From Cyanobacteria bacterium FACHB-DQ100 (GTDB lineage Bacteria > Cyanobacteriota > Cyanobacteriia > Leptolyngbyales > Leptolyngbyaceae), in assembly GCA_014695195.1 (NCBI GenBank), contig JACJNW010000026.1:106131-170130 (forward strand): a stretch of 64,000 nucleotides of DNA. The letters run 5' to 3'. Of the stretch, positions 19,926 to 29,452 are shown piece by piece (within the stretch, counting starts at the first letter, position 1; each line of letters starts with the position of its first letter). The notes below the pieces were generated by a model. It saw only the letters and a list, made by a program, of their open reading frames with translations, was not told the origin of the DNA and made no database searches. Made by a program: the position numbers and the translations under genes.

Positions 19926-21809
19926 TCAAACAGCGACTTCTTGTGGTGCAGTTGTTTGGTTTGGAGACTGCACCTTGCCTAATAAACCGCGTAATTTTTC
20001 GCCCTCAATCACTTCGGTTTCCAGCAGTTGAGTCGCGATCGCTTCCAGCAAATCTTGATTCTGACGCAGAATTGCGAGGGCGTGTTCGTGCGCGGTTTCC
20101 ACAATCTCTTTAACTTCGATATCGATCGCTTTTGCCGTATCGTCGCTCACCATCCGTCGAGGATTGGGCGCATTATCTAAGAACATCGCCTGCTGCCCTT
20201 GCTGATACGCCAATGGACCCAGTACTTTACTCATGCCGTAGGTCGTAACCATCCGCTCCGCTAAATCGGTTGCCCGTTGCAGATCGTTAGAAGCACCCGT
20301 CGTAATGCTGCCAAAAATGACTTCTTCCGCCGATCGTCCTCCTAATAGCGTGGCAATTTGACCTCGCAGTTCAGCTTCGTTCATTAAAAAGCGATCTTCT
20401 GTCGGAAGCTGTAAGGTATAGCCGAGTGCTGCCATTCCGCGAGGCACGATCGAAATCTTCTCAACTTGACCACTTCCACCCGTTAAAGCTCCAACTAAGG
20501 CATGACCCACTTCGTGATATGCCACAATCTTCTTCTCGGTTTCGTTGAGCACCCGACTCTTTTTCTCAAGTCCAGCTACGACTCGCTCGATCGCTTCTGC
20601 AAAGTCCTCTTGAGCTACAGTTAAGCGCTGATTTCGAGCGGCTAACAGCGCGGCTTCGTTGACCAAGTTGGCAAGATCGGCTCCGGCAAATCCAGGAGTG
20701 CGGGTTGCGATCGCCTTCAAATCGACATCCGGACCGAGTTTTACTTTCTGAGCGTGAATTCTCAAAATCGCATCGCGACCGGAAAGATCGGGACGATCGA
20801 CTAAAACTTGCCGATCAAACCGACCCGGACGCAATAGCGCTTGGTCTAAAACTTCGGGGCGGTTCGTTGCAGCTAATACAATCACGGTTGCATCGGTTGC
20901 CGCAAATCCATCCATTTCGGTGAGCAATTGATTCAGTGTTTGTTCTCGCTCATCGTTGCCGCCATACATTCCGTTACTGCTGCGAGATCTGCCGATCGCA
21001 TCGAGTTCATCAATAAACACAATACAAGGAGCCTGCTTTTTCGCTTGATCAAACAAATCCCGGACTCGCGAAGAACCGACCCCGACAAATAGTTCGACAA
21101 ATTCAGATCCTGAAATACTGAAGAATGGAACCCCTGCTTCACCTGCTACCGCTTTCGCCAGCAGTGTCTTTCCAGTTCCCGGAGGACCTACTAATAAGAC
21201 ACCTTTCGGAATCTTTGCACCAATTGCTGTATATCGTGCGGGAGTCTTGAGAAAATCGACGATTTCAACTAACTCGGTTTTTGCTTCTTCGACTCCTGCA
21301 ACATCGGTAAACGTAATCTTTTCTGATTCACCTTCAACGTAAACCTTCGCTTTGCTTTTTCCGATCGACAGTGCTCCCTGGGGATTATTAGCACCCCGCG
21401 CTAGAAAGAACTGCCAAATTGCTACAAAAATCAGTGGCGGAATCACCCAACCGAGTAGACTAGTAAACCAACCATTTCTCGCGGGTGGTGTCGCCGCAAA
21501 CTCGACCCCTTTTTGTTCTAAAAGTTTAGGTAACTCTAAGTCAAAAATCGGAGTTGTAGAAAACACTTGCCCTGGAGTGCCATCTTCTGTTTTTAGTTGA
21601 TACCGAATTTGATTTTGACCGACTGAGACTTGGCTGACCTCTCCTTCCTGGACTTGGTGAATGAACAAGCTATACGGCACAGCCGGGACTTGAGCACCTA
21701 ACAAGTTGGGTAAAAACAGATTGATGAGCAGAAATGCTCCCGATACGGCTAACAAAATGTTTGCAATTAAGCGAGAACGAGGCGGAGTCGGTTTTTCTTT
21801 AAGCGCCAT
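19926..21809 (-). CDS. ftsH: ATP-dependent zinc metalloprotease FtsH
   Basis: FtsH is a membrane-anchored AAA protease; in cyanobacteria FtsH complexes degrade damaged photosystem II D1 protein and other membrane proteins. The 627-residue product has two N-terminal membrane segments (about residues 16-36 and 112-136), Walker [14 protein letters not shown], Walker [13 protein letters not shown], the second region of homology ([20 protein letters not shown]) and the zinc-binding HEVGH site (near nt 20510). A TTG at 21821 would add four codons. ATG 21809 is chosen because AAGGA lies about 12 bases upstream of it but directly abuts the TTG. It is transcribed toward the IS982 element. Cyanobacteria carry several FtsH paralogues and I cannot say which this is. 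Confidence 0.95.
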   Translation of the reverse strand: MALKEKPTPPRSRLIANILLAVSGAFLLINLFLPNLLGAQVPAVPYSLFIHQVQEGEVSQVSVGQNQIRYQLKTEDGTPGQVFSTTPIFDLELPKLLEQKGVEFAATPPARNGWFTSLLGWVIPPLIFVAIWQFFLARGANNPQGALSIGKSKAKVYVEGESEKITFTDVAGVEEAKTELVEIVDFLKTPARYTAIGAKIPKGVLLVGPPGTGKTLLAKAVAGEAGVPFFSISGSEFVELFVGVGSSRVRDLFDQAKKQAPCIVFIDELDAIGRSRSSNGMYGGNDEREQTLNQLLTEMDGFAATDATVIVLAATNRPEVLDQALLRPGRFDRQVLVDRPDLSGRDAILRIHAQKVKLGPDVDLKAIATRTPGFAGADLANLVNEAALLAARNQRLTVAQEDFAEAIERVVAGLEKKSRVLNETEKKIVAYHEVGHALVGALTGGSGQVEKISIVPRGMAALGYTLQLPTEDRFLMNEAELRGQIATLLGGRSAEEVIFGSITTGASNDLQRATDLAERMVTTYGMSKVLGPLAYQQGQQAMFLDNAPNPRRMVSDDTAKAIDIEVKEIVETAHEHALAILRQNQDLLEAIATQLLETEVIEGEKLRGLLGKVQSPNQTTAPQEVAV

Positions 21810-21915
21810 GCGTGTTATCAATCCTTTTGACTTAAAGTCTTCAATGAGTTCTTTAGGCTACAAAATTGTTGAATCAATTCTCAAGTATCAGAAGTTGGAG
21901 TTGGGGGCATTGAGT

Positions 21916-22200
21916 TTAGAATTCTGCTTCGACTGGTCGCAGCGTTTTTTTAACTTGCAATCGCTGACACAAAATTTTGTCAGACAGAACTGCGCTAACC
22001 GTTTCGCTCGTAGAAATCTCTAACTGAGCTTCTAGAGGTGCTTTGAACAAGAGCCTTTCTCCAGGAAAAATCACACGCTCGAAATACCAGTTCTCAATGT
22101 TCTGAATTCGAGCAATCTGGATTCGAGAAGTAGGGTTCATGTAGTAGCAAAGTACTAAATCGGTCTCATGTCGATCGAGGGAAGAGCTTAGTTGTCTCAT
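21916..22200 (-). CDS. DUF1830 family protein
   Basis: This 94-residue protein matches the cyanobacterial DUF1830 pattern: LCYYMNPTSRIQIARIQNI followed by NWYFERVIFPGERLLFKA and an acidic QLEIST segment. The family's function is unknown. It appears to be a soluble, mostly beta protein with no export signal. It lies upstream of ftsH on the same strand with a 106-base gap. A second, frameshifted DUF1830 copy lies at 29453-29655. Confidence 0.8.
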   Translation of the reverse strand: MRQLSSSLDRHETDLVLCYYMNPTSRIQIARIQNIENWYFERVIFPGERLLFKAPLEAQLEISTSETVSAVLSDKILCQRLQVKKTLRPVEAEF

Positions 22201-22346
22201 AGAAAAATCTCATGGATACAACAATTCAGATGCAACACAGCACTCCATCAACAAGAATCAGTGATTGTAGAGTTTCGAGCTGTAGCAACTAAAAATCAAA
22301 ATGAGGTATCAGCCTCTACAGAAATTCGTCAGTTTGAAGCTTGGCT

Positions 22347-22547
22347 TCAAACCAGCATTTCCTCACGACAGTAGCTACAGCGCCAGTAAAGTTGTCCCGA
22401 TCGCACATGACGAAGTAAAATCCTTGAACAGTAAGGACAAACACACTGGCTGGAAGCTGGCGCATTCGGGGGCGGGAGAGACTGTTGCTCATGACCTGTA
22501 ATTGTTTCGGTTCTCAATTGTCTTAAATTGATTGATAGCATTCCCAT
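22347..22547 (-). CDS. Tiny zinc-ribbon protein, copy 1
   Basis: This 66-residue protein has a variable N-terminal half and a C-terminal zinc-ribbon-like module, CPYCSRILLRHVRSG then YWRCSYCREEM. Two CxxC knuckles 18-20 residues apart would bind one zinc ion. The module is shared with proteins at 35976-36176 and 52920-53129 and with a broken copy near 37.9 kb. The function is unknown; by analogy such ribbons bind nucleic acid or protein. No neighbouring gene explains it. Confidence 0.65.
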   Translation of the reverse strand: MGMLSINLRQLRTETITGHEQQSLPPPNAPASSQCVCPYCSRILLRHVRSGQLYWRCSYCREEMLV

Positions 22548-22776
22548 TTTTTTAAAAATCGAATTACAGCGAAAGTTGTACTGGCAGAACTACAGTACAA
22601 GTACTTCATTACACTGTTTAGCCGTGATTGTAGACTAAAATTTAGTATCGCATTCTGCTACTGGAAAGTATGTTTTAGTAATTGTCTAATTTGTATAGTT
22701 ATTGTTTGAATTCCACTAAAACATTCCAAAGACGCAGATGTAATTGAACTGTTTTCACAAGAATAAAAAGAGACTT
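22548..22776. other. AT-rich divergent intergenic region
   Basis: This 229-base gap separates the minus-strand zinc-ribbon gene from the plus-strand CheB gene and should hold both promoters. It is AT-rich with several TATAGTT/TTGTTTG-like patches (for example 22696-22710). I see no hairpin or recognisable operator. Confidence 0.3.
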
Positions 22777-23817
22777 ATGCCTGGACACGACATTATTGTG
22801 ATTGGAACTTCAGCCGGCGGACTCAAAGCGCTAGGCGCGATCGTTGGCGCTCTGCCTGCTGCGTTAGATGCTGTTTTACTGATTGTTCAACACCTCGAAC
22901 CCAATAAGCCTAGTATTCTTCCTAAAATTCTTTCAGACGTTGGTTCTCTGCCTGCGGTTCACCCCGTTGATGGTGAAGAAATTCAACCTGGGCGCGTTTA
23001 TGTTGCTCCGCCTGATTATCATTTGCTGCTGAATCAGGGCTATGTGCGAGTCATCCGTGGACCGCAAGAAAACCGATTTAGACCCGCGATCGACAGCCTC
23101 TTTCGTTCTGCTGCTCGCGCTTATGGTCCGAGGGTGGTAGGAGTCGTTCTGACAGGCTATCTCGACGATGGCACGGTCGGCTTGCAGGCAATCAAGAAAC
23201 GGGGCGGCGTAGCGATCGTGCAAGACCCCAAAGAAGCAGAATATCCCAGCATGGCAAAGAGTGCATTGCAGTTTGTCAGGGTCGATCACTGTCTGCCCCT
23301 GGCTGAAATTCCAGACCTTTTAGTGCGTTTATCAAAAGAACCCACCGAATCAGAGGAAGCTTACCCCGTGACTCAAGAAATCGAAGTCGAATCGAACATT
23401 GCTGAACAAAGAATGAATACCCAGGAATTTTTGCAGAATGTCGAAGCGATCGGAACTCGAACGACCTACACCTGTCCCGAATGTAGCGGGAGTATTTGGC
23501 AGATTGGCAACAATGAGCCGCTGCGGTTTCGCTGTCATACGGGGCATTCATTTACAGCGAATGTCCTGCTAGCAGAGCAAACCCAAAACCTGGAAAATGC
23601 CCTTTGGTCGGCGATTCGAGCAATGGAAGAAAAAGTCACGTTTTCGCGTCAAATGGCAGAACGGATGGAAACTCACAACCATCTAGACTCAGCCGCACAA
23701 TACAACGATCATGCGGATCGCTTGGATGAGGAAGTATCCCTGATTCGGGGAATTGTTCTGAATGGTTTTGCGACAAAACGAACTATTGCTGAAGATGAGG
23801 AAGGACAACCCGCTTAA
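22777..23817 (+). CDS. CheB-type protein-glutamate methylesterase with zinc-ribbon-like C-terminal region
   Basis: This 346-residue protein starts with the CheB methylesterase domain (IVIGTSAGGLKAL with nucleophile Ser, His in VQHLEPN, GYLDDGTVGLQA). The N-terminal receiver of classical CheB is absent. After about residue 225 comes a Cys/His pair region, CPECSG and RCHTGHSF, then a helical tail, as in many stand-alone CheB proteins. An in-frame TTG at 22744 adds 11 codons, but ATG 22777 (MPGHDIIVIG) is where family homology begins. No chemoreceptor, CheR or CheA gene is adjacent. The substrate is unknown. Confidence 0.88.
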   Translation: MPGHDIIVIGTSAGGLKALGAIVGALPAALDAVLLIVQHLEPNKPSILPKILSDVGSLPAVHPVDGEEIQPGRVYVAPPDYHLLLNQGYVRVIRGPQENRFRPAIDSLFRSAARAYGPRVVGVVLTGYLDDGTVGLQAIKKRGGVAIVQDPKEAEYPSMAKSALQFVRVDHCLPLAEIPDLLVRLSKEPTESEEAYPVTQEIEVESNIAEQRMNTQEFLQNVEAIGTRTTYTCPECSGSIWQIGNNEPLRFRCHTGHSFTANVLLAEQTQNLENALWSAIRAMEEKVTFSRQMAERMETHNHLDSAAQYNDHADRLDEEVSLIRGIVLNGFATKRTIAEDEEGQPA

Positions 23818-24059
23818 TCTGCTCGTGCAGGTGTGAGTCGAGGCACAAATCGTTGATGAATCAATATGCATCGATTTGCATCGATTTGCGATCGCGTTTC
23901 AATAGAAGTTTCAATTGTGTTTAAGTTGTATCACTTTGATTAAAAACGCTCAAAAGTTGCAGACTCTAACAGGTTGCTTTCCTCAAAAAGATACAAAACA
24001 GGTTGGGTTGCTTTGAGTAAAACAGAAAGCATCAACACCGAATTAGGAGTGTCTCACTT

Positions 24060-24269
24060 ATGGCTACAACTTTGATGGGAGTGCCAAGTTTTCGTAATGC
24101 TCAAAGAGTCAGCTTTGTGGGCGGAGAAGGAATTGTACGAAACTACAAACCTGAAGCTGAAACCTGGACTTATTACATTGAGATGGCGCTAGGAGTAGAG
24201 CCTGAGTTTGGCAGAATTGGTGCAGAAACAATGGTGGTTCTGGCTGAGTCAGATTTGCGAGCAGCATAA
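24060..24269 (+). CDS. Small unknown protein
   Basis: The gene encodes 69 residues beginning MATTLMGVPSFRNAQRVSF, with an acidic C-terminal half ending AESDLRAA. TAGGAG lies 11 bases before the ATG, which supports translation. It has no membrane segment or cysteine motif. I do not recognise it. It is the first of four small plus-strand genes leading to the convergent NACHT gene. The 242-base gap before it contains two copies of TGCATCGATTT around 23868-23890 and no other visible signal. Confidence 0.6.
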   Translation: MATTLMGVPSFRNAQRVSFVGGEGIVRNYKPEAETWTYYIEMALGVEPEFGRIGAETMVVLAESDLRAA

Positions 24270-24321
24270 TCTTCAAGATGCTTTGGTTTGCGCTTTATAC
24301 AACAAACTGGAGATCTCTTAA

Positions 24322-24483
24322 ATGCCTATTCCGCAATATGCTTTATTTTGCCTGATGGTGCTTGTCTCGCTCTTGATATCACTAGAGCGAATGGGAACAG
24401 CACTGGATGAAGCTGACATTGGAGGTTTCTGCATCTGGACGTGTGTTGCAGGAACGATCGCAGGCTTACCGATTTTGTTGTGA
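24322..24483 (+). CDS. Small hydrophobic unknown protein
   Basis: The frame encodes 53 residues starting MPIPQYALFCLMVLVSLLI. It has an N-terminal membrane-type segment, a short acidic loop (MGTALDEADIGG) and a second hydrophobic stretch ending AGLPILL. GGAG lies 9 bases upstream of the ATG. A two-helix hairpin membrane protein is likely. No family is recognised. It lies 52 bases after the previous small gene. Confidence 0.5.
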   Translation: MPIPQYALFCLMVLVSLLISLERMGTALDEADIGGFCIWTCVAGTIAGLPILL

Positions 24484-24557
24484 TTGAAGGGCTTTAACCC
24501 ATTCAATGCTGCTGGAAATGCAGATGAACTGCTTTTTTGAAAAATCTCATTACAACC

Positions 24558-24794
24558 ATGAATTCTAAACAGTTGTCGAACTTCTCATTTTTGCTCTCCT
24601 TGAAGTACGGCATCTGGATTCTCTGGACTCCTCTCTGGGTATTCGGAACAATCGAGCGAGTTGTAGCTGCCTTTGCTGACCATTCCATCTCGCCTGTAGA
24701 CTTTCTGCAAATCTCGATCGCTGCTTTTTTTCTATTCGGTTGGCTGCTGTTAAAGCCATCGTTGTACCTTTGCTCTGATATTGAGCAAAGCTGA
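24558..24794 (+). CDS. Small membrane protein, unknown
   Basis: The gene encodes 78 residues starting MNSKQLSNFSFLLSLKYG. There are two hydrophobic segments (about residues 18-36 and 48-66) separated by FADHSISPVD. An upstream TTG would extend it by 7 codons, but the ATG is preferred. It may work with the preceding hydrophobic peptide; that is inference. It is not recognised. Confidence 0.5.
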   Translation: MNSKQLSNFSFLLSLKYGIWILWTPLWVFGTIERVVAAFADHSISPVDFLQISIAAFFLFGWLLLKPSLYLCSDIEQS

Positions 24795-24848
24795 AATTTG
24801 ACCAATTCTGTAATTTTTAATCACTATTGAATCAACAAGGAGTTACCC

Positions 24849-25100
24849 ATGTCTGGACAAATGTGCTGGCTATCTAGCTCAAATTATCAGGGTCAATTGA
24901 TTCTGCATTTAAGAGAACGTTCGTTTGAACCTTGGCTGCCCTACACGGCATGTCCTCAACATAAAGTCCCTGATTATCTCATTCCTGGTGGTTCCAAAGG
25001 GTGGAGTACCTACCAAAAGCTGAGGCAAGCAGGCTGGACGTTAATCCCCACTGCTCAAGCCCAAAATGCAGTCATTAGACCAGAAGTTCAACGGGTCTAA
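24849..25100 (+). CDS. Small soluble unknown protein next to NACHT gene
   Basis: The gene encodes 83 residues, MSGQMCWLSSSNYQGQL onward, with a clear AAGGAG ribosome-binding site 7 bases before the ATG. It contains two Cys, many Trp and a basic, Pro-rich middle. It is not recognised. Its stop lies only 5 bases from the stop of the convergent NACHT gene, leaving no room for a separate terminator. Confidence 0.6.
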   Translation: MSGQMCWLSSSNYQGQLILHLRERSFEPWLPYTACPQHKVPDYLIPGGSKGWSTYQKLRQAGWTLIPTAQAQNAVIRPEVQRV

Positions 25101-25105
25101 AACAG

Positions 25106-27490
25106 TTAACTCCACTGCCATTCTCTGTCCTCAAGTTCCTTCTGAGGTAACAATAAGGTTACTTCAATTTCCTGCCGAACTGCGGCTGTTAGTGCACAAC
25201 CCGTATTCAGACAATCTATCAGCAATTGATTCGCAGTATAGTACTGTTGCAACAGGTGCTGCTGCTCAGGACTAAAGTTCCATTGATGCTGAGTGTTACG
25301 ATGCTCAGAGACGGCTGCTCTAAGCTGCTCTGCCCAACTTAGAGCGCTCGTTTTCCACCATGTCTGAAATTCTTTTCGATCCTTTGCTAGGTCTGGAAGT
25401 TGGTCTTTAAGCTGTTGCAGCGATCGGTGTAAATTGGTATCCATGACCAGAATTAGAGCATTGTCGAGAGCATCAACACAGGCACGAGCATGAGTGACAT
25501 TGCCAGCGTCGGCTCCTTTAGCGTAGCGCTTGGCACTCATCGTACACTTTCGGACAAGATTATCTAATGCCATGTCGAGAAAAACTCCTTGATCTAGTGT
25601 TGAAGAAAGTGCGAGAAGTGGCACGAGTTGTGGCTGATGTGCAAGGGCATGGTGAAAGGCGCGAATTGCAGTCGGCGAGGGAGGAGCGGCAAGCGATTTT
25701 TGGTGTGCCCAGCCTAAGAATTTTTGTACATCCTGATCTTGAGCCACAAGTGCATCAATCTGCCGCTTCATCAACAGCACAAGCGGATCTGCACTTCGCA
25801 GCATCGCCGCCGTTAACAAAAAAATTTCCCGCCAGCGAGGATCGGTAATATGACTGACTAAGCGATCGAGGGGTTGCTCTGTGGCTTGCAGGTTGTAATT
25901 TGCCACAATTTTTCGTGCTGTAAAATATTCTTGAAAGGCTAAATCGGAAAACGAGAAAATCCCTCGTACTCGCTCGGTGAGTAGTCCATGTTGGAGTTCG
26001 ATCGCTTTAAGGATTCCTTCGCTCTCGATTTGCAACTCTTCTAGCTCGATTTCTCCTCCGGGGAACTGCGAAGCAATCGTGCTGCGATTTTCCTCCAGGA
26101 TCATCGAAGCAGTCGGCAAATCACGAAGATAGTCGCTAATGTATTCCTTAATGCTGTGTTGTTCAAAAAAGCACTTACCCTGCTCGAATGTGATCGCAGC
26201 AATCTGACTCAGCAGCTTGAGTTTTTGGGGCAATGAGAATCCTTGATACAGTTCCTCCCGCTCAAATCCTTTTGCTTCATCCCATTTGGACAGCAAAATA
26301 TCGATACATTGCCGATAAAACTCCGATCGCTGGCTTGGGAATTGGTGCTGGTACTGAAACATCCAGCAGGCGAGATGTAGAAACAAGGGAGTTGCGGCAA
26401 GTTGGCGGAACGGTAGATTTTCGGACAGGTTGAGTTTCTCAATAAACTGACCTGCCTGTTCTCGCCCCTCTTGAGGAGTGATTTTTGTCAATGCCTCAAA
26501 CCACTTCTGTCCAAAGGCAGCAATTTGAGCTTGAGTAAACGGAGCAATTTCAACATCAGTGAAGCGATTCAAGCTGAGTGATTTCGCTGCGGTGCGACAG
26601 GTGACAACAAATAGATTCTGTTGATAGTTTTCCGAAAATCTACGAATCTCCTTCACGACTGCCTTACTGTCTTGACCGCATTCATCTAACCCATCAAGCA
26701 ACAGCAACATTTTTCCCGATCGCAACAAGGCTTCAACCACGTCGGAATCTGAAATGCCAGAGGTGAGAAATTCCTCGCGAATGTAGTGAATTAAACTGAA
26801 TTCATCCATCGCTCTAGACTCGTCAGCAAAATCCCGCAGCGTGATAAAAATGGGAATCCGATTTGCAGCAAATCGACCCCGGTTGCACTGAATGGCGAGA
26901 TGCTGCAAGAAGGTAGTTTTACCTGCTCCAGGTTTGCCCAATATCCGAAGCTTCGAGTAGGTTTCGACGGCTCTTGTTCCCTCCGTTTGAGTCTGAGACA
27001 TCTCGCCGAGTCCAAAGAGATCGAAGTCTTTTGATGTAAAGTTTTGCAGGTCAGAAATTCCTAGCCATTGTTGGCTGACGATTTCTTCCAAGATGTTGAC
27101 ATCAATGTAAAGGTCGTCAATTTTGATAGGACGGCTCACGTTCAATAACTGCAACGTGCCACACTGATTTTGCACTTTGTCCTGACGTTGTACTCTCACC
27201 TGACGGACTAGGCTCTCCATTTCCGGAGGAGTTTCATATGCCTGTTTAGGCTCTGATCTTGCGATCGCAGAATGTTCAGCGATGTCTTGCCAATCTAGCC
27301 CTAAAGCAGAACACAATTCGATAAAAATATGACGTTCCACCGGACGACCTGTGAAAAATCTCCAAACGGGTTGGCGGGTCCTAAGGTTCACTTCCATTGC
27401 CAAGCCTTCCTGCGTCCAGCCCGTGCGATCAAAGGCGCTTTTAGCTTGTTTGATTCCCGCTTCTGTCGCTTGGAACGATCGCTTTGCCAT
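25106..27490 (-). CDS. HTH-NACHT NTPase, paralogue 1
   Basis: This protein has about 794 residues. The N-terminus carries an XRE-like helix-turn-helix segment (GWTQEGLAMEVNLRTRQPVW, then FIELCSALGLDWQDI). A NACHT STAND ATPase follows, with Walker A GKPGAGKTTFLQHLAI (about residue 195) and Walker B LLLLDGLDECG. The helical C-terminal half includes a segment that ends ELEDREWQ like its paralogue. Bacterial NACHT proteins include antiphage defence proteins, so an immune or stress-sensing role is plausible but unproven. ATG 27490 (MAKRSFQ) is chosen over the longer frame from 27526 because the paralogue at 57356-59701 starts at the same position. It is divergent from a response regulator gene. 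Confidence 0.85.
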   Translation of the reverse strand: MAKRSFQATEAGIKQAKSAFDRTGWTQEGLAMEVNLRTRQPVWRFFTGRPVERHIFIELCSALGLDWQDIAEHSAIARSEPKQAYETPPEMESLVRQVRVQRQDKVQNQCGTLQLLNVSRPIKIDDLYIDVNILEEIVSQQWLGISDLQNFTSKDFDLFGLGEMSQTQTEGTRAVETYSKLRILGKPGAGKTTFLQHLAIQCNRGRFAANRIPIFITLRDFADESRAMDEFSLIHYIREEFLTSGISDSDVVEALLRSGKMLLLLDGLDECGQDSKAVVKEIRRFSENYQQNLFVVTCRTAAKSLSLNRFTDVEIAPFTQAQIAAFGQKWFEALTKITPQEGREQAGQFIEKLNLSENLPFRQLAATPLFLHLACWMFQYQHQFPSQRSEFYRQCIDILLSKWDEAKGFEREELYQGFSLPQKLKLLSQIAAITFEQGKCFFEQHSIKEYISDYLRDLPTASMILEENRSTIASQFPGGEIELEELQIESEGILKAIELQHGLLTERVRGIFSFSDLAFQEYFTARKIVANYNLQATEQPLDRLVSHITDPRWREIFLLTAAMLRSADPLVLLMKRQIDALVAQDQDVQKFLGWAHQKSLAAPPSPTAIRAFHHALAHQPQLVPLLALSSTLDQGVFLDMALDNLVRKCTMSAKRYAKGADAGNVTHARACVDALDNALILVMDTNLHRSLQQLKDQLPDLAKDRKEFQTWWKTSALSWAEQLRAAVSEHRNTQHQWNFSPEQQHLLQQYYTANQLLIDCLNTGCALTAAVRQEIEVTLLLPQKELEDREWQWS

Positions 27491-27724
27491 CGGAAAACCC
27501 CTGTGCTCAAGATCCATTACCCACAAGCGCCTGGATCTTAATATTTATCTTTAGAATCGTAATCTTTCGGTAGAAGCAGAGTCCGCGAAACTGAAGTGAT
27601 TTCTGCTCTAGGAAATGCAAGTGCAACGATTGAAAATAAGTCCTCTTTTGGATATCTCTAAGGTAAGAGGTAACTAAGCTGGGTTGTAGAACACACTGAA
27701 ATTTAACCTTAGTCGAGTTACAAA

Positions 27725-28150
27725 GTGAACACTTTAACGACTCCATCAATTTCCGTGGCGGATCGCATTCTAGTCGTCGATGACATTGAAGATAACTCTG
27801 TTCTGCTTCAAGTCGTTCTAGAGCAAGAAGGCTACGAGGTAGATGTGGCAAACAGCGGTCGAGAGGCATTAGACAAAGTTGAGTACCACCAACCCGACTT
27901 AATTTTGCTGGATGTAATGATGCCGGAAATGAATGGGTTTGAAGTGACACAACGGATTCGGCAAAACAATCGTATTCCCTTCATTCCAATTTTGTTGATT
28001 ACAGGGTATGACCAGTTCAATTCAGCAGAAGAATTTGAATTCGGTGCAGATGACTTCATTCGTAAACCCGTTGACTTTAATCTTTTGCTCGATCGTATTC
28101 GCACTATCTTGCCCGAGGACCGCAACGATCAAGCGTTCCGAAGCCGTTAA
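27725..28150 (+). CDS. Single-domain response regulator
   Basis: This 141-residue receiver domain starts at GTG. It shows the acidic pair in LVVDDIED, the phospho-Asp in LILLDVMMPEMNG, Thr in LLITGYD and Lys in FIRKPVD, so it can be phosphorylated. There is no output domain, as in CheY/Spo0F-like phosphorelay proteins. It is divergent from HTH-NACHT paralogue 1, with about 230 bases between the starts. No dedicated kinase is adjacent. Confidence 0.9.
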   Translation: MNTLTTPSISVADRILVVDDIEDNSVLLQVVLEQEGYEVDVANSGREALDKVEYHQPDLILLDVMMPEMNGFEVTQRIRQNNRIPFIPILLITGYDQFNSAEEFEFGADDFIRKPVDFNLLLDRIRTILPEDRNDQAFRSR

Positions 28151-28189
28151 TCGCTTCGAGTGAAATGACCAGCGTTCGTGTTGCTTGCT

Positions 28190-28396
28190 TTATGCAGATG
28201 CGACTAATTCACTAACGATCGCGATTACTTTCTCTGGAACAGCAGGTTTAGTTAGATGACGCTGAAACCCGACGGAGATTGCTTGCTGCTGATCTAATTC
28301 TCCAGCGTAAGCGGTTAGCGCGATCACGGGAACTTGTTCACCATTGGGCAGGGAGCGAATCTGATTAAGCAACATATAGCCATCCATCTCTGGCAT
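28190..28396 (-). pseudogene. Receiver-domain C-terminal half fused after the desaturase stop
   Basis: The minus strand reads MPEMDGYMLLNQIRSL, then PVIALTAYAGE and GFQRHLTKP, the second half of a response-regulator receiver starting just after the phospho-Asp position. The first half is absent; the fragment begins immediately after the desaturase TGA. It resembles the receiver tail of the hybrid kinase at 18.5 kb. Without its Asp and N-terminal strands it cannot be a working receiver. Confidence 0.75.
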
Positions 28397-29236
28397 TCAA
28401 ACGGGCGGCATGACAACTTTTCGAGCGATTCCTAGCGTTTTGAGCGTCTGAATTGCCCACCAAGTCACATCAATCTGCCACCATTTCCAGCCTGCTTTTG
28501 CCACATTCGGATGAGCATGATGATTATTGTGCCAACCTTCTCCAAATGCAAGCAGGGCTACCCACCAGAGATTACGCGACCCATCTTCGGTGTCAAAAGT
28601 TCGATTGCCAAATAGATGAGTGGCTGAGTTGATCAGCCAAGTTGTATGCCAAAGCAATACAATTCGAACAAATACACCATAGACGACGAATGACCAACCA
28701 CCGATCGCATAAAGCAGCAGTCCAATCGGTAGTTGTAAGAGTAGGAAATAGCGATCGAGCCACAGGTAAAACGGATCGCGAGCTAAGTCAGGTGCGTATC
28801 GGTAATAGGTTTCAGTCGCAAAGAATTGATCGCGTGGATAAAGAATCCAAAGAATGTGACTCCACCAGAAGCCCCGTCGAGCAGAATAAGGATCTTTCTC
28901 GACATCTTCAGTAAAGGCGTGATGTAATCGATGTCCAGATACCCAGAAGATTGGACCTCCCTGCATTGCAAGTGCGCCCAGAAAGCCAAAGGTATACTCT
29001 AGTGCCTTCGGAACTTGGAAACTGCGGTGAGTCAATAAGCGATGATAACCCAAACAGATCCCAAGGCTGCCAAATAGCCAATGAAGTGTAAGCATAACTC
29101 CGAATGCTGACCAAGAGAAAAACCAAGGCGCAAGGAGCGCGAGCAGATGAACTGTGCTGAAAAAGACGACATTCGTCCAGTTCAGTACGAGCGGTTGCTG
29201 TTCTGTTAAAGCAGAACTAGAAGATTGCACAGTCAC
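28397..29236 (-). CDS. desC: Delta-9-type acyl-lipid desaturase (DesC-like)
   Basis: The 279-residue integral membrane desaturase has the three histidine boxes in order and spacing: HRLLTH, HRLHH and HNNHH. These bind the di-iron centre. Hydrophobic segments flank the first and second boxes. DesC enzymes put the first double bond into membrane acyl chains, needed for growth in the cold. The start is GTG with AAGGA 5 bases upstream. Three 11-bp tandem repeats lie about 125-155 bp upstream. The final codons run straight into a receiver-domain fragment, so the extreme C-terminus may be altered. Confidence 0.92.
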   Translation of the reverse strand: MTVQSSSSALTEQQPLVLNWTNVVFFSTVHLLALLAPWFFSWSAFGVMLTLHWLFGSLGICLGYHRLLTHRSFQVPKALEYTFGFLGALAMQGGPIFWVSGHRLHHAFTEDVEKDPYSARRGFWWSHILWILYPRDQFFATETYYRYAPDLARDPFYLWLDRYFLLLQLPIGLLLYAIGGWSFVVYGVFVRIVLLWHTTWLINSATHLFGNRTFDTEDGSRNLWWVALLAFGEGWHNNHHAHPNVAKAGWKWWQIDVTWWAIQTLKTLGIARKVVMPPV

Positions 29237-29359
29237 AAATTTCCTTAGACGTATTAAAGTATTGGTGTAACAAAGCCTGAATTATGCTGCGTACAACTCT
29301 GTTTTAGAGAAAGTTGCAGAATGCCATCTACAGCTTTTGAATGTTTTATCAGAATTTGT

Positions 29360-29392
29360 ATAAGTTATACGTAAGTTATACGTAAGTTATAC
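29360..29392. repeat. Three tandem 11-bp repeats upstream of desaturase gene
   Basis: The unit GTAAGTTATAC occurs three times head to tail (the first copy as ATAAGTTATAC). The 11-bp period is close to one DNA turn, which would place bound proteins on the same helix face. The array lies in the 216-base gap between the desaturase start (29236) and the DUF1830 pseudogene (29453), so a role in desaturase control is possible but inferred. Confidence 0.6.
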
Positions 29393-29452
29393 GTTGATTT
29401 AGATTGAACAGCAGTTTGCCAAAATTAGCTTGATTAACGAATTCCTAAACTG

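Noticed and set aside
27507..27950. 147-codon minus-strand frame over the response regulator start
   Set aside because: It overlaps the receiver gene and intergenic DNA, has no family pattern, and lies opposite a well-supported gene.
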